Assembly: GCA_963788215.1 (NCBI GenBank)
Contig: CAWBFX010000006.1
Span: 1-63,842, forward strand
DNA length: 63,842 nt
Source of the DNA: AC-32 sp963788215
GTDB lineage: Bacteria > Actinomycetota > Thermoleophilia > Gaiellales > Gaiellaceae
Reading direction: 5' to 3'
Numbering within the stretch: position 1 is the first letter of the stretch; every line of letters starts with the position of its first letter. This document shows, in pieces, positions 18,067-25,296 of the stretch. The notes under the pieces are model-generated. The model was not told the origin of the DNA. It saw only the letters and a list, made by a program, of their open reading frames with translations, and searched no databases. A program made the translations under genes and the position numbers.

Positions 18067-18926
18067 GCCGCGGGCGCCGCTTGCCACGACTCGAGCAGCA
18101 GGCGCAGGCCGTCCTCGAGCCCGACCTCGGGCTGCCAGCCGAGTGCGCGGAGCCGCGCGACCGAGATCTGCGGGGACACGCGGCCGGGCGGCGGCTCCAC
18201 GACCTCGATCAGCTCCTCGGAGGCCCCCGTGGTCGCGCAGACGAGCCGGGCGGCGTCGATCAGCGCGACCGGGTCGGCGTCGCTGCCGACGTTGAAGATG
18301 CCGTCCTCGCCGGACTCGAGCGCCAGGCGGATGCCGCGCACGATGTCGCCGATCCAGCACCAGGTGCGCTCCTCGCCGCGGAAGACGGGCATCCGCTCGC
18401 CGCGCTGGGCCTGCTGGAGCATCGTCGGCAGCGCGCCCTTGCCCTGGCCGGTCTCGACACCCGGGCCGTACGGGCTCGCGAGCCGGAGGATCAGCAGGCG
18501 CTCGGGCGCGTGGAGGCGCGCGATCTGCTCGCCCCAGAGCTTCGTCAGCGTGTAGAGGCTCTGCGGCGCAGGCGGCGTCTCCTCGTCCGCGGCGGCTGCC
18601 GGCCCGTAGACGTCGGTCGTCGAGACGTAGGCGAGCCGTGCGCCGTGCGCGGCGGTGGCGCGCGCGACCTGAATCGTCGCGAGCACGTTCGAGCGCAGGG
18701 CGAGCTCCGGCTCTTCGTCACAGCGGACGACGCCGATGCGAGCCGCCGCGTGGACGACGAAATTGGGCCGCGCCTCCGCGATCGCGCGCTCGGCCACGCC
18801 CTCGTCCGCGAGGTCGCCGTCCGCCCGTTCGAGCGGGAGGACCTCGTAAGCTCGCTCTCCGTGACGCAGCTCCTCCACGAGCGCGCGCCCGACGAAGCCC
18901 GACGCTCCCGTGACCAGGACTCTCAT
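18063..18926 (-). CDS. NAD-dependent epimerase/dehydratase (extended SDR)
   Basis: 287 residues from ATG 18926. The NAD motif GASGFVG lies near residues 8-14, STTDVYG supplies the Ser/Thr and YTLTK the YxxxK. RLASPYGPG and the late GWQPEVGLEDGL are family-typical. It acts on a nucleotide sugar of unknown identity. It is first in a minus-strand operon with the ATP-grasp ligase (4-base overlap) and the glycosyltransferase. Confidence 0.78.
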   Translation of the reverse strand: MRVLVTGASGFVGRALVEELRHGERAYEVLPLERADGDLADEGVAERAIAEARPNFVVHAAARIGVVRCDEEPELALRSNVLATIQVARATAAHGARLAYVSTTDVYGPAAAADEETPPAPQSLYTLTKLWGEQIARLHAPERLLILRLASPYGPGVETGQGKGALPTMLQQAQRGERMPVFRGEERTWCWIGDIVRGIRLALESGEDGIFNVGSDADPVALIDAARLVCATTGASEELIEVVEPPPGRVSPQISVARLRALGWQPEVGLEDGLRLLLESWQAAPAA

Positions 18927-19427
18927 CGCGGGCGAGTCTACTGGCGCGCCTGCGCGCTCCTGGGCGCTGCGCTGCTGCTCGCCGGCTGCCACGGTCCGTC
19001 GAAGAAGCAGCCGGCCCCGAAGCCGCCGCCGTCGGCGCCGAAGCTGACCTTCCGCCAGCTCGATGGGATGCAGCAGCGCCTCGTTTCCGACTACGAGCCG
19101 GTCAGTCGCGCGCTGACCGCGTACGAGATCGCGTACCGCGACCGGAGAAACCTGCCCGCCGCGACCCGCTCGTTCCGGCGAGTGGTGGCGACGGCGTTCG
19201 CGCGGCTACGCAGGGATCGGGCGACGGGCGAAACCGCCCGGGCGAGGAAGCTCCTGATCCAGGGCCTGGGCGCGCGCGAGACGGCCCTTCGGCAGCCTCC
19301 CGGGAGCCGCGCCTACACGAGCGCCTGGAACCGCTCGGTGGTAGACGCGCGCCGGGCGCTGACGCTGATGCAGGACATCCGCGACCGCGCCCGGCTCATT
19401 CCGCTCCCGGAGGACTCGATCAGCTGA
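18861..19427 (+). CDS. small lipoprotein of unknown function; start uncertain
   Basis: A lipoprotein signal ACALLGAALLLAGC is clear from about 18948, followed by a Pro/Lys-rich linker and about 135 helical, Arg-rich residues. No good start precedes the signal in this frame. The nearest is GTG 18861, which would add 29 residues before the hydrophobic stretch and overlap the divergent epimerase by 66 bases. A one-base sequence error upstream, with a start at GTG 18910 in the next frame, is an alternative. The family was not recognised. Confidence 0.5.
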   Translation: MTQLLHERAPDEARRSRDQDSHRGRVYWRACALLGAALLLAGCHGPSKKQPAPKPPPSAPKLTFRQLDGMQQRLVSDYEPVSRALTAYEIAYRDRRNLPAATRSFRRVVATAFARLRRDRATGETARARKLLIQGLGARETALRQPPGSRAYTSAWNRSVVDARRALTLMQDIRDRARLIPLPEDSIS

Positions 19428-19926
19428 GAGACCGAGCCGTCTCCTCGAGCAGGTCGAGCGCGTCCTGGAGGCCGTCCTCCATCCCGGACTCGATGATCGC
19501 GTCGCGGGCGGCCTTGCTCGTCGCCTGGATCAGCAGCGTGAGCTCGGTGCGACCGTCGCCCGCGTCCGCGAACGTCGCCGTGTTGACGGTGCCGCCCTGC
19601 TCCTCGGTGACGCCTTCGGGCAGGCCCTCGTAGACCTCCCTCGTCACGATCCGCTCGTCCGGGACGATCTCGACGTACTCGCCGTGGAAGGCGACCTCGA
19701 ACCCGTCGGGAGTCACCATCGCGTAGCGCCACGTGCCGCCGACGCGCAGGTCGATCTCGCACGCGGTGACCTCGCCGCGCTTCGCGTGCCACCAGCGGCG
19801 CACGAGCTCGGGGGTCGTCATCGCCCTGAAGACGAGGTGCCTCGGCGCGTCGAACTCGCGCTTGATCAGGATCTGCTCGTCGGTCGGGAGCGTCAGCTTT
19901 GCGCTCCGGCTAGTCGTCACGTTCAT
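19420..19926 (-). CDS. SRPBCC/AHSA1 (START-like) domain protein
   Basis: 168 residues from ATG 19926; a GTG one codon earlier is possible. GGAGG lies about eight bases upstream. AHSA1-type features are REFDAPRHLVFRAMTTPELVRRWW near the N-terminus and GGTWRYAM in the middle. These single-domain proteins bind hydrophobic ligands and are very often paired with an ArsR repressor, as here, with a 17-base overlap. The ligand is unknown. Confidence 0.85.
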   Translation of the reverse strand: MNVTTSRSAKLTLPTDEQILIKREFDAPRHLVFRAMTTPELVRRWWHAKRGEVTACEIDLRVGGTWRYAMVTPDGFEVAFHGEYVEIVPDERIVTREVYEGLPEGVTEEQGGTVNTATFADAGDGRTELTLLIQATSKAARDAIIESGMEDGLQDALDLLEETARSLS

Positions 19927-20263
19927 CACCTTCCTCCTTCTGCTTGAGGTCCTCGAGCACGTCGTCCATCAGCTCGAAGCGGTCGGACCAGGTCTGCTCG
20001 TAGTCCTTGACCCAGTCGTGGATGGGCTTGAGCGCGCGGCCGTTCAGCCGGTAGAGCCGCTCGCGCCCCTGTGAGCGCACGTCCACGGCGCCGACCGCGC
20101 GGAGCACCCGTAGATGCTTGGACACCTGCGGCTGGCCGAGACCGAGCCGGCGGACGAGTTCGTTCACCGGCCGCTCACCCTCGGCGAGGACGTCGAGGAT
20201 CTGACGCCGCCGCGGTTCGGCGATCGCGTTGAACGCGTCTGCGGTCGTCGCTGCCCGTGCCAT
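19910..20263 (-). CDS. ArsR-family winged-helix repressor
   Basis: 117 residues. Helix-turn-helix stretch VNELVRRLGLGQPQVSKHLRVL at about 33-54, then the wing GAVDVRSQGRERLYRL. No Cys pairs for metal binding are present, so this belongs to the SRPBCC-linked group rather than the arsenic sensors. It probably represses its own operon through the palindrome just upstream of its ATG. Confidence 0.88.
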   Translation of the reverse strand: MARAATTADAFNAIAEPRRRQILDVLAEGERPVNELVRRLGLGQPQVSKHLRVLRAVGAVDVRSQGRERLYRLNGRALKPIHDWVKDYEQTWSDRFELMDDVLEDLKQKEEGDERDD

Positions 20264-20270
20264 GGCCGCA

Positions 20271-20299
20271 CTTTACATACCCATATGGGCATATGTCAA
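20271..20299 (-). promoter_or_regulatory. promoter and palindromic operator of the ArsR-SRPBCC operon
   Basis: On the minus strand a perfect -35 box TTGACA (20294-20299) is followed by a palindrome centred on CCCATATGGG (20280-20289), with outer ACATA/TATGT arms (20275-20296), and then TATGTAAAG. The AT-rich island contrasts with its surroundings. Transcription would begin only a few bases before the ATG at 20263, giving an almost leaderless mRNA. ArsR binding here would block the polymerase. Confidence 0.65.
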
Positions 20300-20345
20300 G
20301 ACGCACGGATCACGCCCCGACGCCCGAGAATCCCGAGCTTCGAGG

Positions 20346-21212
20346 TCAGGCGCTGCGGAGCAACGCGTAGCCGTCTCTCAGGAACGGCGTGCGGTCGACG
20401 AGCGCGGCGATCTCGTCGGGGAGGAAGCGGCCTTCCTCGGTAACCACGCAGTCGATCAGCTCCGGTGCCGTGAGGTCACGGTCGTCGCTGAGCGGCGGTG
20501 CGTCCGCGACGCCGATCGGCGCGAGCTTGATCACTTCGCACGCGACGACCGTCGGAACGCTGTGAGCCGCCGCAGCCTCGGCCAGCTCACGCGTCCCCTG
20601 CTTGTTGCAGAGGTTGCCGCAGCGAAAGACGGTGTCGGCTCCGACAAGGAGGAGCGTCGCCCGCTCGAGCTGTGCCGGACCCGCGCTGTCGTCCACGAGC
20701 TCGACGTCCAGCCCGGCCTCGCGCAGGCCCTCTGCGAAGGCGCGCCCTTCCTCCTGAGGCGAAGAGACGGTGCAGATCACGCGCGCCGGCGGCGTCCGCA
20801 AGAGTCCCTCGCGCACGGTCGCCGAGGCCGAATGAGTCAGAACGACGGGGTCGTCGTTCAGCCGGTCCTGGAGCTGGATGGCGATCGAAGCGGCCGCGCG
20901 GCCGGCGCCGTCGATGAGGGACTGGGCCTCCTCGCGCACCATCTGTCGCAGCTGCTCCGGGTCGAGGTGGGCCTCGCGGTGGGCCGCGGCGAGGACGCGA
21001 CCGACAGCGCCCGCCACAGCGCCGATCCCGGGCCGGCTCGTCGCGAGCTCGCGCCCGGCCGAGAGCAAGTGCTGGAGCAGCTCCTCTCCGCTCGCGGCTT
21101 CCTGCTCCGCGACGTCCACGAGGGCCTCGACGGCCCGGCAGGCCATCCAGTTTCCGCCGTGATTGCGGTCGGAGCGAAGCTCCTCGATCCGCTCCCCGAG
21201 GACGGTGGACAC
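20346..21212 (-). CDS. eIF2B alpha/MtnA-like protein (ribose-1,5-bisphosphate isomerase-like fold)
   Basis: 288 residues from GTG 21212; an ATG at 21257 would add 15. An N-terminal helical domain (SDRNHGGNWMACRAVEAL) precedes a Rossmann-like C-domain with VLTHSASATV, GADTVFRCGNLCNKQGT and PTVVACEVIKL. These match the initiation-factor-2B-related sugar-phosphate isomerases (methylthioribose-1-phosphate or ribose-1,5-bisphosphate isomerases). The catalytic Cys/Asp equivalents are only partly recognisable, so the substrate is open. Divergent from an ATP-grasp gene. Confidence 0.7.
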   Translation of the reverse strand: MSTVLGERIEELRSDRNHGGNWMACRAVEALVDVAEQEAASGEELLQHLLSAGRELATSRPGIGAVAGAVGRVLAAAHREAHLDPEQLRQMVREEAQSLIDGAGRAAASIAIQLQDRLNDDPVVLTHSASATVREGLLRTPPARVICTVSSPQEEGRAFAEGLREAGLDVELVDDSAGPAQLERATLLLVGADTVFRCGNLCNKQGTRELAEAAAAHSVPTVVACEVIKLAPIGVADAPPLSDDRDLTAPELIDCVVTEEGRFLPDEIAALVDRTPFLRDGYALLRSA

Positions 21213-21258
21213 GTCCCGATTCTCGCAGAAGAGGGCACCGTCGCGTGGGCGGCCCACA

Positions 21259-22293
21259 ATGGCATGGGTGGAACGCTTGCTCGTTCTCGGGGCAGGCCCG
21301 GCTCAGCTGGGCCTGCTCGCCGCCGCCCGCGCGCGGGGTCTCTTCGTGATCGCGGCCGACCGCGACCCGCTCGCGCCGGGCTTCGCGTACGCGGATCGCC
21401 GCGCGATCGTCGCCGTGGACGACGAGCCGGCCCTCGAGCGCCTGGCCGAGGCCGAGCACGTGGACGGCGTGATCGCGCCCGGCGCGGAGGCTCCCGTCGG
21501 CGCTGCGGCGCGCGTCGCCGCGCGGCTCGGCCTGGCGCATCCGCTCTCGCCGGAGACGGCCGTGCTTTCGTCCTCGAAGCTCCGCCAGCGCGAGTGCCTC
21601 GCCGCGGCGAACGTTCCCCAGACCGGCTGGCAGGTCGTCTCCGAGCCCGACGAGGTCGTCCGCGTGCCGTGCCTCGTGCGGCCTCCCGACCGCCCGGGAA
21701 GAGCCGCCCGCTCGCTCGTCCGCTCCTCGCGGGAGCTCCGTGCCGCGCTCAAGTCGGCGCTGCGGGCGTCGCGGCTTGGCCTCTGCCTCGTCGAGGAGGT
21801 CGTCGAGCAGCCGGTCGTGACCGTGACCGCGTTCTCGCGCGAGGGCGTCTTTCGCCCGCTCGCAGCGGCCGACCGTGTGGAGGAGAGCGAGCTCTGGGAG
21901 AGCGACCAGGCCGCCCTCGCCGCCGAGCTCGCCCAGACCGCCGCGGAGGTTCTGGGCATCCACGAAGGCCCGAGCGTCACGCGCATCAGGCTCGACCCTG
22001 ACGGCGCGAAGGTGCTGGACGTGAACGCGTGCGTCGGTCCAGGCGAGGTCGAGCTCTGCCGCGCCGCGCTCGGGATCGACCTTTACTCCCTCGCGCTCTC
22101 CGGTGCCCTCGGCGAGCCTGTCTCGGAGCGCCGCCTCCGCCCGCGGCGGCGCGCCCAGGCGGCCTGCGTCCGCTTCCTGCCCGACGGCGAAGCGGTGCTC
22201 GCGACGGCCGAGACCCGCGAGGAGGCTCACCGCCGGGCGAATCGTGCAGCCGAGTGCATACGCTTCCCGGCGGCCGATGCCCAGGTTGTCTGA
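21259..22293 (+). CDS. ATP-grasp protein (PurK/biotin-carboxylase-like)
   Basis: 344 residues from ATG 21259. N-terminal nucleotide-type fold LLVLGAGPAQLGLLAAARARG, then an ATP-grasp region: SSSKLRQRECLAAANVPQTGW, LCLVEEVVEQPVVTVTAF and the metal-ligand stretch VLDVNACVGPGE. It is shorter than carbamoyl-phosphate-synthase domains. Grouped directly with a flippase-like protein and a glycosyltransferase, it probably forms an amide or ester on a glycan precursor (inference). Confidence 0.72.
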   Translation: MAWVERLLVLGAGPAQLGLLAAARARGLFVIAADRDPLAPGFAYADRRAIVAVDDEPALERLAEAEHVDGVIAPGAEAPVGAAARVAARLGLAHPLSPETAVLSSSKLRQRECLAAANVPQTGWQVVSEPDEVVRVPCLVRPPDRPGRAARSLVRSSRELRAALKSALRASRLGLCLVEEVVEQPVVTVTAFSREGVFRPLAAADRVEESELWESDQAALAAELAQTAAEVLGIHEGPSVTRIRLDPDGAKVLDVNACVGPGEVELCRAALGIDLYSLALSGALGEPVSERRLRPRRRAQAACVRFLPDGEAVLATAETREEAHRRANRAAECIRFPAADAQVV

Positions 22294-23274
22294 GTGAAGA
22301 AGCGGTCCGTCCGCATCGCGGCGACGCTCGTCGTCACCGGCCTCTGCACCGCATACATCGTCTGGAAGATCGACCTCGGCCGGGTGCTGCACATCCTCGC
22401 GCACGCCAACTTCGGCTACTTCCTGCTCGCGCTCGCGATCATGGTGCTGTCGGTCTGGCCGATGGCCTGGCGCTGGCAGCGGCTGCTCGAGGCGCGCGGG
22501 ATCGTCGACCGGCTGAGCTGGCTCGTCCGCGCGTACTTCGTCGCGTACACGGCGGGGCAGGTTCTGCCGACCGCCGTCGGGGGCGATGCAGTCCGGATCT
22601 TCGAGACGGCCAAGCGCCACCCCGGCCAGGGCGGGCCGGTCGCAGGCTCGGTGCTGCTCGAGCGCGCGCTCGGTGGCGCGGCGACCCTCACGCTCGCAGG
22701 GGTCGGCTTTGCGCTCGCGCTGGGCCGCTACGACGTCGGCGCCTACCTCTGGATCGAGCTCGCGTTCGTGGTCGGGACCGTGATCCTGGCGGTGGCCATG
22801 TTCTCGCGACGTGTGCGGCCCGTGCTGGCCAAGACGGTTCCGCTCCTGCGCAAGCTCCGCCTCGAGCGGCCGATCCGGGCGACCTACGAAGGCATTCACG
22901 CGTACCGCCACCACCCGCGTCTGCTCGCCGGCGTGTTCGCGCTGACGGTCGCCGTCCAGTCGGTGCGCGTGCTCGCGATCTGGTGTGCGGGGAAGGCGGT
23001 CGGAGTCGAGCTCTCGCCGCGGCCCTACTACGTTATGGGCCCGCTGCTCTTCCTCGTGCTGCTGATGCCGTTCACGGTCAACGGGATCGCCGTGCGCGAG
23101 TCGTTCTTCGTCAGCTTCCTCGGCCGCCTGGGGGTGGACCCCGACAAGGCCTTCGCGACCGGCTTCCTCTTCTTCGCGGTGACGCTCTGCCTGTCCGTGC
23201 CAGGCGGCGTCATGCTCGGCTGGCAGAGCGTGCGCGGCCTGATGAAGCCTCGCCCCCAGCAGCACCATGGCTGA
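22294..23274 (+). CDS. LPG-synthase-TM/YbhN-like (UPF0104) membrane protein
   Basis: 326 residues, about eight membrane segments. Family-typical QVLPTAVGGDAVRIFE, GSVLLERALGGA and PFTVNGIAVRESFF are present. This is the stand-alone membrane domain of lysylphosphatidylglycerol synthase, thought to act as a lipid flippase. GTG 22294 directly follows the ATP-grasp stop. A close paralogue lies at 45892-46878 with the same motifs. Confidence 0.85.
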   Translation: MKKRSVRIAATLVVTGLCTAYIVWKIDLGRVLHILAHANFGYFLLALAIMVLSVWPMAWRWQRLLEARGIVDRLSWLVRAYFVAYTAGQVLPTAVGGDAVRIFETAKRHPGQGGPVAGSVLLERALGGAATLTLAGVGFALALGRYDVGAYLWIELAFVVGTVILAVAMFSRRVRPVLAKTVPLLRKLRLERPIRATYEGIHAYRHHPRLLAGVFALTVAVQSVRVLAIWCAGKAVGVELSPRPYYVMGPLLFLVLLMPFTVNGIAVRESFFVSFLGRLGVDPDKAFATGFLFFAVTLCLSVPGGVMLGWQSVRGLMKPRPQQHHG

Positions 23275-24169
23275 CGTTTCCGTCGTCGTTGTCACCTACA
23301 ACGCGCTGCCCTGGCTGGAGCGCTGTCTCGAGAGCGTGCGCGGCTACGAGACGATCGTCGTCGACCACGGCTCGACCGACGGGACGCTCGAGCTCGTCCG
23401 CGAGCGCTTCCCCGACGTGCGGCTGATCGAGCAGGAGAACCGTGGGCTCGGCGGGGGCTCGAACACGGGCATGCGCGTGGCCTCGGGCGACTACTTCCTG
23501 CTCCTCAACTCGGACGCGTGGGCACTGGGCGATGCCGTCGAGCGGCTCGTCCTGTTCGCCGAGGACAACCCGGCGGCCGCCGTCGTCGGGCCCAAGCTGC
23601 TGAACCCGGACGGCTCGCTGCAGCGGACCGTGCGCGGCTTTCCCACGCTCTGGCGGCTCTCGACGGAGTACTTCTTCCTGCGGAAGCTCGGACCGCGGAC
23701 ACGCGCGCTGAACGCGTTCTACGGCTCGCGCTTCGACCACGACCAGGTGCGCGAGGCCGAGTTCCTGATGGGCGCCTGCCTGCTCGTCCGGCGTCGGGCC
23801 GCCGATACGGTTGGCCTCTTCGACGAGGATTTCTTCATGTTCAGCGAGGAGACCGACTGGCTCTACCGCTTCCGGCAGGCGGGGTGGAAGGTGCTCTTCT
23901 ACCCCGGCGCGGAGTTCGTCCACGTCGGCGGCGCGACGACCTCGCAGAACTGGGGGCCGATGTACCGGGAGCAGCTGCGCGGGCACCTGCGCTTCCTGGC
24001 CAAGCACGGCTCCGAGCGCGACGCCGAGCGGGCGCGGCGCCTGCTGCTCGCCTCGATGCGGCTGCGGTCGGTCGCGTTTCGCGGCCCGCGGCGGCAGACC
24101 TCGCGGGAGGCCGCCCGCTGGCTCGCGGGAGGCCGGGCGAGAGACCTGCTCGAGGAGCCGGGCCGTTGA
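23267..24169 (+). CDS. family 2 glycosyltransferase (rhamnosyltransferase-like)
   Basis: 300 residues, GT-A fold. The nucleotide site begins VVVTYNALPWLERCL with DHGSTDGT. The metal-binding LNSDAW replaces DxD, and the acceptor side has FDEDFFMFSEETDWLYR, the ED-type catalytic region of WbbL/rhamnosyl-transferase relatives. It overlaps the preceding membrane gene by eight bases and the next ATP-grasp gene in TTGA. Confidence 0.87.
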   Translation: MADVSVVVVTYNALPWLERCLESVRGYETIVVDHGSTDGTLELVRERFPDVRLIEQENRGLGGGSNTGMRVASGDYFLLLNSDAWALGDAVERLVLFAEDNPAAAVVGPKLLNPDGSLQRTVRGFPTLWRLSTEYFFLRKLGPRTRALNAFYGSRFDHDQVREAEFLMGACLLVRRRAADTVGLFDEDFFMFSEETDWLYRFRQAGWKVLFYPGAEFVHVGGATTSQNWGPMYREQLRGHLRFLAKHGSERDAERARRLLLASMRLRSVAFRGPRRQTSREAARWLAGGRARDLLEEPGR

Positions 24170-25296
24170 GACCAAGTAACACTGTGTTACAAGGGATTCG
24201 GGAGCGGATCGCGGGGGCGGTTCGGCCGGCGGCGATCGTCGTCGACGTCGGCTGGGTGAACGGGCTCGCGGCGATCCGGTCGCTCGGCCGGGCGCACGTG
24301 CCGGTCGTCGCGGTCGATCATCGCGAGAGCGCGCTCGGCTTCCGCTCGCGCTATGCGGTGCCGGTCATCTCGCCCGACCCGCAGGACGAGGACGCGTTCG
24401 TCGAGTTCCTCGCCGGCCTCTCCGAGGAGCTCGAAGGGCCGATTCCGGTCTTCCCGACGCACGACGAGCCGCTGAACGCGATCGCGCGCGGGGCGGCGCG
24501 GCTCGGCGAGCGCTTCCGCTTTCCGTTCCCGCCCTGGGACGTGCTGCAGCGGATCCAGAGCAAGCGCTCGCAGCTCGAGACCGCGGATGCCGCTGGGATC
24601 CCGGTCCCGCGCTGGGCGACGACGAGCGCGGCCGCAGACGAGCTCGGCTACCCGGTGCTCGTGAAGCCGTCGTCCACCGAAGGGTTCAAGCGGCGCTTCG
24701 GCCGCCAGGCGTTCCGCTGCGAGACGCGCGCCGAGGTCGAGCACGCGTTCGCCGAGGCCGCCGAGTACGAGCCGCTCGTCCAGGAGTGGATCCCCGGCGG
24801 CGACGAGGAGCTCTACACGCTCGGCAGCTACCTCGACCGCGACGGCGAGCCGCTCGGTCTCTTCTGCGGCCGCAAGCTGCGCCAGACGCCGCCGGGAGTC
24901 GGGACGTGCCGCGTCGGCGAGGCGGTCTGGGTCGACGAGGTCGTCGACCAGGGGCTGGCCTTCCTGCGCGCGCTCGGACACGTCGGGCTTTCGCAGGTCG
25001 AGTTCAAGCGCGACCCGCGCGACGGCAGCTACCGCCTGATGGAGGTCAACCCCCGCCTGTGGCAGTGGCACGGTCTCGCGGCCGCGTGCGGCGTCGACTT
25101 CCCGCGGATCGCCTACGAGGATCTGGTCGGCGAGAAACCGGATCCGGCCCGCATGAACGGGCGCCGCAGGCGTTGGGCGATCACGCTCCTCGCGGGAGAG
25201 CGGCCGGTTCTGCAGCGTCCGCCGTACGTGGACGCCGTCTTCGCGCGCGACGACCTCAAGCCTGCGCTCGTCCAGGCGGCGCGGCTGCTGCTGTGA
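24166..25296 (+). CDS. COG3919-like ATP-grasp carboligase
   Basis: 376 residues from TTG 24166. The N-domain motif GLAAIRSLGRAHVPVVAVD...FRSRYA and the ATP-grasp loops YPVLVKPSSTEGFKRRFG, LVQEWIPGGDEELYTLG and VEFKRDPRDG...MEVNPRLWQWH are intact. Its paralogue at 30908 shares the layout. Function in this family is not experimentally settled; amide-bond formation with an amino acid is expected. A palindromic repeat sits at its 5' end (24175-24194), so a start after it cannot be excluded. Confidence 0.75.
   Translation: MRPSNTVLQGIRERIAGAVRPAAIVVDVGWVNGLAAIRSLGRAHVPVVAVDHRESALGFRSRYAVPVISPDPQDEDAFVEFLAGLSEELEGPIPVFPTHDEPLNAIARGAARLGERFRFPFPPWDVLQRIQSKRSQLETADAAGIPVPRWATTSAAADELGYPVLVKPSSTEGFKRRFGRQAFRCETRAEVEHAFAEAAEYEPLVQEWIPGGDEELYTLGSYLDRDGEPLGLFCGRKLRQTPPGVGTCRVGEAVWVDEVVDQGLAFLRALGHVGLSQVEFKRDPRDGSYRLMEVNPRLWQWHGLAAACGVDFPRIAYEDLVGEKPDPARMNGRRRRWAITLLAGERPVLQRPPYVDAVFARDDLKPALVQAARLLL
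24175..24194. repeat. dispersed palindromic element, copy 2
   Basis: Second copy of AG-GTAACACTGTGTTAC-AAGG sharing its G (palindrome 24176-24190), identical over 20 bases to 13319-13338. It falls within the first ten codons of the ATP-grasp gene, in a different frame from copy 1. Confidence 0.8.

Noticed and set aside
20587..23295. Long minus-strand frame of about 900 codons
   Set aside because: Opposes the ATP-grasp and YbhN-like genes with clear motifs; charged low-complexity translation.
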